Positions 7,712-17,310 of a stretch of 64,000 bases of DNA are shown one piece after another. The notes below the pieces were generated by a model. That model searched no databases, was not told the origin of the DNA, and saw nothing but the letters and a program-made list of their open reading frames with translations. The stretch's first letter is position 1. Each line of letters opens with the position of its first letter. Position numbers and translations under genes: made by a program. The stretch comes from Pseudidiomarina aestuarii (lineage in GTDB: Bacteria; Pseudomonadota; Gammaproteobacteria; Enterobacterales; Alteromonadaceae), in the NCBI RefSeq assembly GCF_003987355.1, contig NZ_PIPR01000005.1, positions 1-64,000 on the forward strand, in the 5' to 3' direction.

Positions 7712-8242
7712 TTACTTCGCTTGTGCGCGATCAAACGATGATTGGATTTCTTCTTTGGCTTCTTTGATATCGCCCCAGCCTTCAACTTTCACCCACTTGC
7801 CTTTTTCCAGCTCTTTGTAACGCTCGAAGAAGTGCGTGATTTGCGCCTTCAGCAACTCAGGTAAATCGTTCACATCTTTGATGTGGTCGTATTCTTTGGT
7901 CAAGCTGCTTACGGGTACGCCAATCACTTTTGCGTCTTCGCCTTTTTCGTCAGTCATTTTCAATACGCCAACAGGACGAACGGTGATCACAGAACCAGCT
8001 TGCAGTGGGTATGGAGTCGGAACTAATATGTCAACTGGGTCACCATCTAAGGACAAGGTATCGTTTACATAGCCATAGTTAGCTGGGTAAAACATTGGCG
8101 TCGACATAAAACGATCAACCCACAATGCACCTGAGTCTTTATCGACCTCATATTTGATGGGTGCTGCATTGGCAGGGATTTCGATGATTACGTTCACTTC
8201 GTCAGGCAGATTTTTGCCTGCGGGTACCTTATTCAAGCTCAT
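7712..8242 (-). CDS. ppa: Inorganic pyrophosphatase
   Basis: Ppa is the soluble family I enzyme that hydrolyses pyrophosphate to phosphate in the cytoplasm and pulls biosynthetic reactions forward. The 176-residue length fits the bacterial hexameric type. The signature DGDPVDI lies at 66-72 and supplies the metal-binding aspartates, matching the E. coli spacing. [10 protein letters not shown] and [15 protein letters not shown]-type segments are also present. It is the first gene of an apparent operon with the ABC ATPase, permease and DUF3299 genes, which is an unusual partner set for this housekeeping enzyme. Confidence 0.97.
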   Translation of the reverse strand: MSLNKVPAGKNLPDEVNVIIEIPANAAPIKYEVDKDSGALWVDRFMSTPMFYPANYGYVNDTLSLDGDPVDILVPTPYPLQAGSVITVRPVGVLKMTDEKGEDAKVIGVPVSSLTKEYDHIKDVNDLPELLKAQITHFFERYKELEKGKWVKVEGWGDIKEAKEEIQSSFDRAQAK

Positions 8243-8312
8243 GATGGTTCCTGTTTATCAAACTTGGTAACTAATGAAATAAAATTGGTCGCTATTATAT
8301 AGCTGGAGCGCG

Positions 8313-9287
8313 CTATTGCGAACCCTTTAAGTATTGTAAGCAAGTGGTTACTTCGTCGCGAGAGCCCAAAATAACGCCACAACGCTGATGAATATCGGTT
8401 GGCTGAATATCGAGTATTCGTCCTTCTCCGGTATCCGCCAAGCCACCCGCTTGCTCCACCAGCCACGCCATCGGGTTTCCTTCGTACATCAGGCGTAATT
8501 TGAATGGCTTATTGGCCTTGCGACTATCCCATGGATAAGTAAAGAGCCCACCGCGGGTTAGGACCCGGTGCACGTCGGCAACCATGGCGGCTACCCAGCG
8601 CATGTTAAAGTCTTTATTGCGCGGTCCTGCTTTGCCGAGCAACAAATCATCGATATAACGGCGCATGCCAGGCTGCCAATGTCGGTGATTTGACATATTG
8701 ATCGCAAACTCAGTAGTTGTTTCAGCAATAGTGACATCAGCTTCGGTCAGCAAAAATTCACCAACGGTTTGGTCGAGGGTGAACATTTTCACGCCTTTAC
8801 CCGTGGTGAATACCAACATGGTGCGCGGGCCATACAAAATATAACCTGCTGCGACTTGGTTGGAGCCGGGCTGCAAAAACATATCGACTTCGGCGCCAGG
8901 CTCAGCGGGGGCAGGCAAGACTGAGAAAATAGTCCCGACCATTGAATTAATATCGATATTGGAGCTGCCGTCGAGTGGATCGAATGCCACTAAGTAACGG
9001 CCATCGAGAGTCCCGCCTACGATGCCTTCCTCTTCTTCAGACGCGACGGCGCGCACATGCTTACATTCCAGCAAAATATCCTTGAGGAGTTGATTGGCCA
9101 ATACGTCCAGTTTCTTTTGCGTTTCCCCTTGGATATTTTCATCCAAAGTAGAGCCAAGAACGCCGGCAAGCTTGCCTTGACCGCAGCGGAAAGAGATTTC
9201 TTTGGCACAAATTTGCAGGGTATTGATGACAGAAATTAAGGCTTCGTCAACCTGGTCGTTGCGCAGTGTCGGAATTAGGCGCTGCAT
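8313..9287 (-). CDS. fbp: Fructose-1,6-bisphosphatase class 1
   Basis: Fbp removes the 1-phosphate from fructose-1,6-bisphosphate, the committed step of gluconeogenesis. The chosen start ([10 protein letters not shown]) gives 324 residues and follows TGAGGG with five-base spacing. An in-frame ATG at 9338 would add 17 residues but has no ribosome binding site. Metal and substrate motifs are clear: ASEEEEGIV near 82-90 and [10 protein letters not shown] at 103-112, with YLYP-like and GG-AD segments near the C terminus. It diverges from mpl across about 216 bases, which should hold both promoters; a TACACT element near 9425 could be the mpl -10, but I cannot support a full promoter. Confidence 0.95.
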   Translation of the reverse strand: MQRLIPTLRNDQVDEALISVINTLQICAKEISFRCGQGKLAGVLGSTLDENIQGETQKKLDVLANQLLKDILLECKHVRAVASEEEEGIVGGTLDGRYLVAFDPLDGSSNIDINSMVGTIFSVLPAPAEPGAEVDMFLQPGSNQVAAGYILYGPRTMLVFTTGKGVKMFTLDQTVGEFLLTEADVTIAETTTEFAINMSNHRHWQPGMRRYIDDLLLGKAGPRNKDFNMRWVAAMVADVHRVLTRGGLFTYPWDSRKANKPFKLRLMYEGNPMAWLVEQAGGLADTGEGRILDIQPTDIHQRCGVILGSRDEVTTCLQYLKGSQ

Positions 9288-9503
9288 ATAACCCTCATGC
9301 TTACGTTCTGAAATGGATGACCACGACGGCGTGCTCATGTTTGGGTATTCGAAAAACGCGCGTAAGTTTACCGCAATTTTCAGCAAAATGCCTGTCCTGA
9401 ATCTTACGGAATTACGACTGCATGCTACACTAAGGCAATTTTTCAGCGCTCTGGACTTCGAATGGCAGCGCGATAGGCCTCGTAGAAGGATTTTTGACTC
9501 ATC

Positions 9504-10850
9504 ATGCATATTCATATTCTTGGCATTTGCGGCACGTTTATGGGCGGTATCGCGGCATTAGCAAAAGCCTCTGGACATCACGTGACAGGCAGTGATGCGC
9601 AGGTGTACCCGCCGATGAGTGACCAATTGCGCAGCCTAGGTATTGAACTCTATGAAGGTTATGACGCGGAGCAGTTTGAACCACGTCCAGATTTAGTGAT
9701 TGTTGGCAATGCCTTGAGTCGCGGCAACGCGGCGGTGGAGGAGATGCTCAACCAGCGCATCCCCTATGTTTCCGGTGCACAGTGGTTGCATGACGAGATT
9801 TTGCAGCATAAATGGGTGCTAGCAGTAGCGGGGACACATGGTAAAACCACTACCTCCAGCATGCTTGCTTGGTTGTTGGATTATGCAGGCCTTGAGCCCA
9901 GTTTTATTATTGGCGGCGTGCTACCTAACTTTAATGCGTCGGCACGGCTAACTTCGAGTAACTTTTTTGTCATTGAAGCCGATGAATACGACACCGCCTT
10001 TTTTGATAAGCGCTCTAAGTTTGTACACTACTGCCCATCTACGTTGATCCTCAATAACCTCGAGTACGATCACGCGGATATTTTCCCAGACCTTGCGGCC
10101 ATTCAAAAGCAATTCCACCATTTGCTGCGGATTGTTCCTGGCTATGGACAAGTCTTGGTGCCAAAACAGGATCAAGCCATCAGCGACGTACTGAAAATGG
10201 GCTGTTGGAGTGACTTGGCGACGGTCGGACAACAGGGTGACTGGTCGGCAGAACTTATTCACGCCGACGGCAGTGCCTTTGATGTGCTTTACCAAGGGCA
10301 GGTGCAGGGGCGCGTGAACTGGTCGCTGATTGGTTTGCACAATGTAAACAACGCCTTAATGGCTATTGCCGCTGCACACCATGTTGGCGTGCCATGCGCG
10401 ACAGCTTGTGTCGGGCTCAGTGCCTTTCAAACACCGAAACGACGTCTCGAAGTGAAAGGGTGTGTGAATCACATCACGGTTTATGATGATTTTGCTCATC
10501 ATCCAACCGCTATTGCCACCACGCTCGATGGGTTGCGAAAAAAAGTCGGTACTGCTCGTATTGTTGCAGTATTAGAGCCGCGCTCGAATACGATGAAGCT
10601 GGGTATTCATCAAGATACACTTGCTGACTCGTTACAGGCGGCAGACTCAATTCTGGTGCTTCAGCCCGAGGGCAGTTCATGGCAATTCGGTGAAGCTGTG
10701 CCGCAGGCTTTTGTGGGGCACTCGGTGGATGAACTTCTCGCGGAACTCGCGCGTATCCTGCAACCACACGATCATGTCTTGCTGATGAGTAACGGTGGTT
10801 TTGGTAATATCCACCAGCGCTTGCTCGAGCAACTTCAACTACAGGAATAA
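9504..10850 (+). CDS. mpl: UDP-MurNAc:tripeptide ligase
   Basis: Mpl attaches the recovered L-Ala-gamma-D-Glu-meso-DAP tripeptide to UDP-MurNAc, recycling peptidoglycan in the cytoplasm. The 448-residue protein begins [15 protein letters not shown], the Mur-ligase UDP-binding start typical of Mpl rather than MurC. The ATP loop AGTHGKTTT lies at 109-117, and the [10 protein letters not shown] segment lies in the C-terminal third. Three other peptidoglycan recycling genes (anmK, amgK, murU) are in the same window. It is followed after five bases by ubiX, a common arrangement in gammaproteobacteria. Confidence 0.96.
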   Translation: MHIHILGICGTFMGGIAALAKASGHHVTGSDAQVYPPMSDQLRSLGIELYEGYDAEQFEPRPDLVIVGNALSRGNAAVEEMLNQRIPYVSGAQWLHDEILQHKWVLAVAGTHGKTTTSSMLAWLLDYAGLEPSFIIGGVLPNFNASARLTSSNFFVIEADEYDTAFFDKRSKFVHYCPSTLILNNLEYDHADIFPDLAAIQKQFHHLLRIVPGYGQVLVPKQDQAISDVLKMGCWSDLATVGQQGDWSAELIHADGSAFDVLYQGQVQGRVNWSLIGLHNVNNALMAIAAAHHVGVPCATACVGLSAFQTPKRRLEVKGCVNHITVYDDFAHHPTAIATTLDGLRKKVGTARIVAVLEPRSNTMKLGIHQDTLADSLQAADSILVLQPEGSSWQFGEAVPQAFVGHSVDELLAELARILQPHDHVLLMSNGGFGNIHQRLLEQLQLQE

Positions 10851-10855
10851 CCATC

Positions 10856-11467
10856 ATGGCAGCCATTACTGTTGCGATTACCGGAGCTTCCGGTGCGCCT
10901 TATGCGGTGCGACTTATCGAGTGTCTGTTGGCGCAACAACAAACAGTGCATGTATTGATGTCGAGCGCAGCGCGAGTCGTCTTCGCCACCGAAATCAATT
11001 GGCAGTTACCGGCAGCCCCGGCGGCACAAGCTGAAGCGATGCGCGAGTACTTTCAAGTCAGTGCCGAGCAACTGCATGTGTATGGTAAAGAAGAGTGGTT
11101 CTCACCGGTGGCGTCTGGCTCTGCGGCGCCGAAGCAGATGGTTGTATGTCCTTGCTCGACCGGCACGCTATCAGCGATTGCTAGTGGCGCCAGTGATAAT
11201 TTGATTGAACGTGCGGCAGACGTCATTTTGAAAGAGCGTGGGCAACTCATTTTAGTGCCAAGAGAAATGCCGCTTTCCGCCATTCATCTCGAGAACATGT
11301 TAAAATTGGCGCGATTAGGCGTCACTATTATGCCAGCGGCTCCTGGTTTTTATCATCAACCGCAAAGTATTGCCGATTTAGTTGATTTTGTTGTGGCGCG
11401 CGTGCTCGACCATTTAGGTCTGGAGCAAACAATTCAGCCTCGTTGGGGCTACGGAAAGGAGCAATAA
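10856..11467 (+). CDS. ubiX: Flavin prenyltransferase UbiX
   Basis: UbiX makes the prenylated FMN cofactor needed by the decarboxylase UbiD in ubiquinone synthesis. The 203-residue length and the start [18 protein letters not shown] fit the family. The central [28 protein letters not shown] segment is the FMN-binding core, read here in two parts: CPCSTGTL and [13 protein letters not shown]. The [16 protein letters not shown] stretch is also typical. It starts five bases after mpl and ends six bases before the ABC ATPase gene, so the region 9.5-15.6 kb may be one long transcript. Confidence 0.96.
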   Translation: MAAITVAITGASGAPYAVRLIECLLAQQQTVHVLMSSAARVVFATEINWQLPAAPAAQAEAMREYFQVSAEQLHVYGKEEWFSPVASGSAAPKQMVVCPCSTGTLSAIASGASDNLIERAADVILKERGQLILVPREMPLSAIHLENMLKLARLGVTIMPAAPGFYHQPQSIADLVDFVVARVLDHLGLEQTIQPRWGYGKEQ

Positions 11468-11473
11468 GCACAC

Positions 11474-12451
11474 ATGAAAGCGTTATCGATTCGTGGGTTG
11501 CGGAAAACCTACAAAGGTGGCTTTGAAGCACTGAAAGGTATCGACCTTGACGTGAATGAGGGCGACTTTTTTGCATTGCTGGGACCTAATGGAGCAGGGA
11601 AATCGACCACCATTGGTGTCATCGCATCGCTGGTGAATAAAACTGCAGGCAGTGTCAGCGTATTCGGGTATGACCTCGATACGCAGTTGGTCGAGCTCAA
11701 ACGTCAAATTGGTTTAGTGCCGCAAGAGTTCAATTTCAATCAGTTTGAAACGGTCCGTCAAATTGTCGTGAATCAAGCCGGATATTACGGTGTAGCGCGT
11801 TCTGTTGCGATGGAACGTTCAGAAAAGTACCTCAAGCAACTCGGTTTATGGGATAAGCGCAACTCGGCGGCAAGAATGTTATCCGGCGGGATGAAGCGGC
11901 GCTTAATGATTGCCCGCGCACTGCTGCATGAACCTAAGTTATTGATTCTAGATGAACCGACCGCAGGTGTTGATATCGAATTGCGCCGCAGCATGTGGGA
12001 CTACCTTGAGCAAATTAACAAGCAGGGTATAACCATCATTTTGACGACACACTATTTGGAAGAAGCAGAAACCTTGTGCCGGAACATCGCCATTATCGAC
12101 TCGGGTGAGATTGTCGAAAACACCTCAATCAAACGCTTATTAGCGACGCTGAACATGGAGACATTCGTACTGGATCTCGAATTCGCTAACATCAAAGTTG
12201 AGGACATCACCTTAGATGGCTTCAAACATAAAGTCACCGACGAACATACGATTGAAGTGGATGTTGAGAAGAGCCAAGGATTGAATAAAGTCTTTGAGCA
12301 GCTATCCGCGCAGCAAGTGAAAGTGATGTCGATGCGCAACAAGGCCAATCGACTCGAGGAGCTGTTCGTCAAGATGGTGGAGAAAGGACGCGCGACTACA
12401 GCAGCAAATACTGCAGCGAAGCAGGCAGCAAAAGCAGGAGCGGCATCATGA
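11474..12451 (+). CDS. ABC exporter ATPase, YadG-like
   Basis: This 325-residue ATPase belongs to the ABC-2/DrrA-NodI group, like E. coli YadG. Walker A is GPNGAGKST (37-45), the signature is LSGGMKRR, Walker B is LLILDEPTAGVD and the H-loop is TTHYLEEAE. A C-terminal extension after residue 235 includes an Ala/Lys-rich tail (TAAKQAAKAGAAS). It overlaps the permease gene by four bases. The substrate of YadGH-type exporters is not known to me; drug, polysaccharide or lipid export have been suggested for relatives. Confidence 0.93.
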   Translation: MKALSIRGLRKTYKGGFEALKGIDLDVNEGDFFALLGPNGAGKSTTIGVIASLVNKTAGSVSVFGYDLDTQLVELKRQIGLVPQEFNFNQFETVRQIVVNQAGYYGVARSVAMERSEKYLKQLGLWDKRNSAARMLSGGMKRRLMIARALLHEPKLLILDEPTAGVDIELRRSMWDYLEQINKQGITIILTTHYLEEAETLCRNIAIIDSGEIVENTSIKRLLATLNMETFVLDLEFANIKVEDITLDGFKHKVTDEHTIEVDVEKSQGLNKVFEQLSAQQVKVMSMRNKANRLEELFVKMVEKGRATTAANTAAKQAAKAGAAS

Positions 12452-13224
12452 GCAGTGGCTATAACTACACCGCATTAAAAACTATTTGGATTAAAGAGTG
12501 CACTCGGTTTCTCCGTATTTGGGTGCAAACCCTGGTGCCACCGGCAATCACCATGACGCTGTACTTCGTGATTTTCGGCAGCATTGTGGGTGAGCGCATT
12601 GGTGAGATGGGTGGTCGGCCGTACATGGAATTCATTGTGCCTGGTTTGATTATGATGTCCATCATAACTAACTCCTATTCCAACGTAGCTTCGTCGTTCT
12701 TTAGCGCTAAATTTCAGCGCAACATCGAAGAGATGTTGGTTGCTCCGGTATCGACTTCGGTCATTATTGCTGGCTATGTGGGCGGTGGTTTGGCGCGTGC
12801 GTTAATTGTTGCTGTTATTGTGACTTTGGTATCGTTTTTATTTGTCGAGAACGTCCAGATCCATCATGCGGGCATCTTGCTGTTAACCGTTATTCTGACC
12901 TCTACGCTGTTCTCATTGGGCGGTCTCGTGAATGCAGTTTTTGCCAAAACCTTTGACGATATTTCAATTGTACCGACCTTTGTCCTGACACCTTTAACGT
13001 ATTTGGGTGGCGTATTCTTTAGTATTGGCTTGCTCCCAGGAATTTGGGAGAGCGTTGCTCAGTTCAACCCAGTGTTGTACATGGTGAATGCGTTTCGTTA
13101 CGGCTTCCTCGGGATTTCCGACGTCAACATTAGTTTGGCGATGGGCGTCATCGTCGGGTTTAACGTACTGTTCTTCGTGACCGCGTATACGCTGCTGCAG
13201 CGTGGTACGGGAATTCGCTCGTGA
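12448..13224 (+). CDS. ABC-2 type permease, YadH-like
   Basis: This 258-residue integral membrane protein has six predicted helices and the ABC-2 layout. It contains the MEFIVPGLIMMSIITNSYSN segment and the PLTYLGGVFFSIGLLP motif seen in YadH-type permeases. It pairs with the ATPase encoded immediately upstream (ATGA overlap). The last bases overlap the GTG of the methyltransferase gene, so the three genes are translationally linked. Confidence 0.93.
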   Translation: MSSGYNYTALKTIWIKECTRFLRIWVQTLVPPAITMTLYFVIFGSIVGERIGEMGGRPYMEFIVPGLIMMSIITNSYSNVASSFFSAKFQRNIEEMLVAPVSTSVIIAGYVGGGLARALIVAVIVTLVSFLFVENVQIHHAGILLLTVILTSTLFSLGGLVNAVFAKTFDDISIVPTFVLTPLTYLGGVFFSIGLLPGIWESVAQFNPVLYMVNAFRYGFLGISDVNISLAMGVIVGFNVLFFVTAYTLLQRGTGIRS

Positions 13225-13925
13225 ATGTAGAGTCTCGAGCCGTAACGACGAACCAAAATGGCAACCATGAGGACCTCACCACTATTGTGATGCGGCACTT
13301 GCGGTCGCCGTTTCGGAAGCCGATTCAGGAGCACAATCGAGAAGCGTTCGCGCAAGTCCAGAAGCTAGTTGCAGACTGGACCGGGCCGATAATTCTGGAC
13401 TCCTGCTGTGGCGTTGGCGAGAGCACCGCATGGTTAGCGGAGCAACACCCAGATGCGCTAGTTATTGGGGTCGATAAGTCATCTCATCGGCTGGCGCGTC
13501 ATGCGCATTATGAGACTGCTGGGGCTGGGCAACAGTACGTTCTAGTGCGGGCCGATTTAAATGACTTTTGGCGGTTGGCTGTGGAAGCCAATTGGCAGTT
13601 GCACAAGCACTACATTTTGTACCCAAATCCGTGGCCGAAAGCAGCGCATTTGTCACGACGTTGGCATGGCAGTCCAGTCTGGCCTTATGTCATCGCGCTG
13701 GGTGGTGAGCTGGTCATGCGATCGAATTGGAGTATTTACTTAACCGAAGTAGCCAGCAGTTTAGCTATTGTGAACTGCGCCGCGGCAGTGCAACCACTGC
13801 TGTTAACGCATCAACCGATCACGCCGTTTGAGCGTAAATACCAACGCAGTAAACAATTACTGTGGGAATTACGTGCACATTTGCCGGAAGATGGTCGCTA
13901 TTTCCCCGCAATCGAGGCAGAATAG
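13221..13925 (+). CDS. TrmB-like methyltransferase
   Basis: This 234-residue protein resembles tRNA (guanine-N7)-methyltransferase TrmB. The SAM-binding loop is LDSCCGVGESTAWLA near residues 60-74, followed by VIGVDKSSHRLARH. YPNPWPKAAHLSRRWHGSP near 137-155 corresponds to the TrmB FPDPWPK-x-RHxKRR region but departs from it. The N terminus lacks the usual RSFVRR-type stretch and has RHLRSPFRKPIQEHN instead. I think it is a paralog of the true TrmB with an unknown RNA substrate. It starts at GTG, overlapping the permease stop (GTGA). Confidence 0.8.
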   Translation: MNVESRAVTTNQNGNHEDLTTIVMRHLRSPFRKPIQEHNREAFAQVQKLVADWTGPIILDSCCGVGESTAWLAEQHPDALVIGVDKSSHRLARHAHYETAGAGQQYVLVRADLNDFWRLAVEANWQLHKHYILYPNPWPKAAHLSRRWHGSPVWPYVIALGGELVMRSNWSIYLTEVASSLAIVNCAAAVQPLLLTHQPITPFERKYQRSKQLLWELRAHLPEDGRYFPAIEAE

Positions 13926-13966
13926 TCGGCTCGATTGATGGCACCGAACCACACAAGGAATATGGC

Positions 13967-15616
13967 TTGAGCGATCCAGTTTTTGCTGAAGTGAGTCAAG
14001 AAGCGCTACTGAAAATCTTCACGATTCCAGAGGCGCCGGATTCTACTTTGGGGAAAATCGAAAAGCATTTGTCTGAGAATCTCATGGGATTCTTGGGTGA
14101 GCATATTGTTGCTCGCGAGAAGCCGCTACATGAAATAGAGCAGAGCTTTTGCGCCAGTCAGGTGCCCGAAAGCCCACGTTATGTTTCTGACCACACCGAA
14201 TTCCTATTAAATAACCTCGTGGCGCATTCCGTCCATACGTCCTCGCCTCGCTTTATTGGGCACATGACGTCGGCCTTACCGTACTTCCTTATGCCATTGG
14301 CCAAACTGATGGTCGGACTCAATCAGAACCTCGTTAAAATTGAGACGTCGAAAGCCTTCACGCCGCTTGAACGGAATGTTCTGGGGATGTTGCACCACTT
14401 GGTTTACCAACGCGATGATGCTTTTTATCAACGCTGGATGCACAGTGCGCAGCATTCACTGGGTGCGATGTGCTCAGGTGGTACGGTGGCCAACATTACG
14501 GCTTTGTGGGTGGCTCGTAACTTGTTACTGAAGCCTGATGCGAACTTTGCTGGTATTGCCAACGAAGGGTTAGCCGCTGGTTTGGCACATTATGGCTACA
14601 AGCGTTTGACGGTGATGGTGTCTGAGCGTGGTCATTATTCACTGGCTAAGGCAGCCGACGTGTTAGGTATTGGTCGTAAAAACTTAGTCGCGATTCCTAC
14701 CGATGAACACAATCGTATTCGTATTGATAAGTTACGCGAAGCCTGTGAAAAGGTCGCTGCGGACGGCGGCCGGGTGCTCGCCATTATTGGTGTGGGCGGT
14801 GCAACCGAAACTGGGCATATCGACCCATTGCCAGAGCTGGCCGACTACGCTGAAGAAATTGGCGCTCACTTCCATGTCGATGCTGCTTGGGGTGGAGCAA
14901 CCTTGATGTCATCCACCCATCGTCATTTGTTGGCCGGGGTCGAGCGCGCCGATACAGTAACCATTGATGCCCACAAGCAAATGTATGTGCCCATGGGCGC
15001 TGGCATGGTCTTGTTCCGTGATCCGAGCATGGTTCGTGCGATTGAACATCATGCTGAGTATGTGATTCGCCATGGCTCGAAAGACTTGGGTGCTCACACC
15101 ATGGAAGGCTCTCGTCCAGGTATGGCGATGCTGGTTTATTCAGCATTGCATGTCATGGGCCGACGTGGTTACGAGTTGCTGATTGATCAAAGTATCGATA
15201 AAGCCAAACATTTTGCCGAGCTGATTCGTCAGCAACCGGATTTTGAGGTCATCACCGATCCCAAATTATGTATTTTGACCTATCGTTTTGTGCCAGCACG
15301 AATGCGCCAAGCAATTCAAGCGGCGACACCAGAGCAAATCCGCCGTATTACCCCGCATTTAAACGCGCTAACGCGGTTTATTCAAAAACGCCAACGGGAG
15401 ACGGGGAACTCTTTCGTATCGCGTACGAAGTTATTACCAGCACATTATCATCGGGAGCCAACAGTGGTGTTCCGTGTGGTTCTGGCGAATCCGTTGACGA
15501 CCACTGCGATGCTCGAAGAAATCCTACAAGAGCAAAGAGACATTGCGTCGCAAGCCATGAGCTTGCGTGCAGCTTTGTTTACTGAAATGCGGGAACTCGG
15601 GTTGATTCGCGATTAG
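13967..15616 (+). CDS. panP: PLP-dependent aspartate decarboxylase PanP
   Basis: This group II PLP decarboxylase is often labelled glutamate decarboxylase. PanP of Vibrio fischeri makes beta-alanine from aspartate for pantothenate synthesis, replacing PanD, and the length and sequence here fit that type. HVDAAWGG begins at residue 303 and the PLP lysine is K337 in DAHKQMY. The start is taken as TTG at 13967: AAGGAA lies seven bases before it and gives 549 residues beginning SDPVFAEVSQ. Earlier in-frame starts fall inside the methyltransferase gene. It converges on panC with a four-base overlap, and panB follows panC. This placement strongly supports a beta-alanine role. Confidence 0.9.
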   Translation: MSDPVFAEVSQEALLKIFTIPEAPDSTLGKIEKHLSENLMGFLGEHIVAREKPLHEIEQSFCASQVPESPRYVSDHTEFLLNNLVAHSVHTSSPRFIGHMTSALPYFLMPLAKLMVGLNQNLVKIETSKAFTPLERNVLGMLHHLVYQRDDAFYQRWMHSAQHSLGAMCSGGTVANITALWVARNLLLKPDANFAGIANEGLAAGLAHYGYKRLTVMVSERGHYSLAKAADVLGIGRKNLVAIPTDEHNRIRIDKLREACEKVAADGGRVLAIIGVGGATETGHIDPLPELADYAEEIGAHFHVDAAWGGATLMSSTHRHLLAGVERADTVTIDAHKQMYVPMGAGMVLFRDPSMVRAIEHHAEYVIRHGSKDLGAHTMEGSRPGMAMLVYSALHVMGRRGYELLIDQSIDKAKHFAELIRQQPDFEVITDPKLCILTYRFVPARMRQAIQAATPEQIRRITPHLNALTRFIQKRQRETGNSFVSRTKLLPAHYHREPTVVFRVVLANPLTTTAMLEEILQEQRDIASQAMSLRAALFTEMRELGLIRD

Positions 15617-16449
15617 CGGTCAAACGCGAGGTTATCGATTAAGCGCGTCTTCCCTAAGAACGCGGCCACTAACATCACCAATTCACGGTCTTCAGGCTGC
15701 GGACTTTGTAGATCTGAGCGTCGGCGCACTTCGACATAATCAATGCGTAAACCTTGCTGAGATAAGATTTCCCGAGCTTGCTGTTCAGCAGTTTCAATCA
15801 CCATACCTTGTTGTATCACGGCGGCGGATTGTTGGAGTGTTTGATAGATAATCGGTGCTTGCGCACGTTCCGACTCGGACAAGTAGCCGTTTCGCGAACT
15901 CAAGGCAAGACCATCGTCGGCGCGCTCTGTTGGCATGCCTAGAACAGTAACCGACATGCTCAAATCTGCCGTCATTAACCGAATGACTTGGAGCTGTTGA
16001 AAGTCTTTCTCGCCAAAAATAGCGACGTCAGGCTGTACCATATTAAATAGCTTGGCCACGATGGTTGCAACACCACGAAAGTGTCCAGGACGGCTGGCGC
16101 CGCAGAGAATATCTGAAATACCCGGTACCTCGATGGACGTCTGTTCCGCTAAACCTCGTGGATATACATCGGCGACCGTGGGCGCAAAGACTGCTGCCGT
16201 GCCGCGTTCAATCAGGGCAGCGCAATCGGCGTCAAAGGTACGCGGATAGGCGTCCAGATCCTCATTTTTGCCAAACTGCATGGGGTTTACGAAAATACTG
16301 ACGACAACGTGGTCGGCTTGTTGCTGAGCCATATCGACTAACTTCAAGTGTCCTTCGTGTAAGTTCCCCATGGTCGGTACTAACGCAACGGAGCCCTCAA
16401 GAAGGCTGCGCCAAGCACGGAGTTCGTCAAGACTTTTCAGAACCTGCAT
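15613..16449 (-). CDS. panC: Pantothenate synthetase
   Basis: PanC joins pantoate and beta-alanine using ATP to give pantothenate. The 278-residue length is normal. The nucleotide-binding start VALVPTMGNLHEGHLKLV (HIGH-like, residues 21-38) and the FGEKDFQQL and SSRNGYLS motifs are present. It lies downstream of panB with an 18-base gap, so panB-panC form an operon. Its 3' end overlaps that of panP, which probably supplies its beta-alanine. Confidence 0.97.
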   Translation of the reverse strand: MQVLKSLDELRAWRSLLEGSVALVPTMGNLHEGHLKLVDMAQQQADHVVVSIFVNPMQFGKNEDLDAYPRTFDADCAALIERGTAAVFAPTVADVYPRGLAEQTSIEVPGISDILCGASRPGHFRGVATIVAKLFNMVQPDVAIFGEKDFQQLQVIRLMTADLSMSVTVLGMPTERADDGLALSSRNGYLSESERAQAPIIYQTLQQSAAVIQQGMVIETAEQQAREILSQQGLRIDYVEVRRRSDLQSPQPEDRELVMLVAAFLGKTRLIDNLAFDR

Positions 16450-16467
16450 GAATGAGTGTCCGTTTGG

Positions 16468-17262
16468 TTATGAGAACGTATGTTCTGCGCCGGGGAAGGT
16501 GCCTGCTTTCACTTCATCAATGTAAAGGCGAACAGCGGCTTCGAGTGAGCCGGACTCGGCGAGAAAGTTTTTAACGAATTTCGGGAGGTAATCACTGTTC
16601 ATACCGAGCATGTCGTGCATGACAAGAATTTGCCCATCACAGTCTTTACCCGCTCCAATTCCAATCACTGGAATATGCAGTTTCGTGCTGATCAACTCTG
16701 CTAATTCACTGGGAACGCACTCCAAAACTAATAGTTGCGCTCCGGCTTCTTGTAAAGCGAGTGCGTGCCGAACCGTTTGTTCTGCCGCTGATTGTTCACG
16801 ACCTTGCACCTTGTAGCCACCCAATACATTCACAGATTGCGGCAGCAATCCCAAGTGTGCACAGACCGGTACGCCACGTTCAACTAAACCTCGAATGGTT
16901 TCAATGAGCCACTCACCACCCTCAAGCTTGACCATATTTGCGCCGGTTCGCATGAGCTCAGCGGCTTCCGTGTAGGCTTGCGCAGGAGTGCTATAAGACA
17001 TAAACGGCATATCAGCAATCACAAACGCGTTTGGCGCGCCGTTACGAACACAGCGGGTGTGGTAGGCAACATCGGCAATAGTTACAGGAAGAGTGGAGCT
17101 GGCGCCTTGAATGACATTCCCGAGTGAGTCACCGACTAACATGAAATCCATGCCACAGCTGTCAAATAGTTTAGCGAAGCTAGAGTCATAGGCAGTGATC
17201 GAGACAATTTTGTCGCCGTTTGCTTTCATTTTATTGAGGGTAGCAATGGTCGTCGCGGCCAT
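16468..17262 (-). CDS. panB: Ketopantoate hydroxymethyltransferase
   Basis: PanB transfers a hydroxymethyl group from methylene-tetrahydrofolate to alpha-ketoisovalerate, the first step toward pantothenate. The 264-residue protein shows [19 protein letters not shown] at the start, the metal-binding [11 protein letters not shown] loop and [20 protein letters not shown] toward the end. Both parts are characteristic. The ATG is preceded by AGGAGTCATTT. It heads the panB-panC pair and follows folK, a folate gene, after a 48-base gap, so folK, panB and panC may be co-transcribed. Confidence 0.97.
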   Translation of the reverse strand: MAATTIATLNKMKANGDKIVSITAYDSSFAKLFDSCGMDFMLVGDSLGNVIQGASSTLPVTIADVAYHTRCVRNGAPNAFVIADMPFMSYSTPAQAYTEAAELMRTGANMVKLEGGEWLIETIRGLVERGVPVCAHLGLLPQSVNVLGGYKVQGREQSAAEQTVRHALALQEAGAQLLVLECVPSELAELISTKLHIPVIGIGAGKDCDGQILVMHDMLGMNSDYLPKFVKNFLAESGSLEAAVRLYIDEVKAGTFPGAEHTFS

Positions 17263-17310
17263 AAATGACTCCTGCTGTGTGTCATGTGTCCTAGTGAGGG
17301 GCTGATTGTA

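Noticed and set aside
9288-9515. Long N-terminal extensions of fbp
   Set aside because: They lack ribosome sites and would overlap the start of the divergent mpl; the ATG at 9287 follows TGAGGG.
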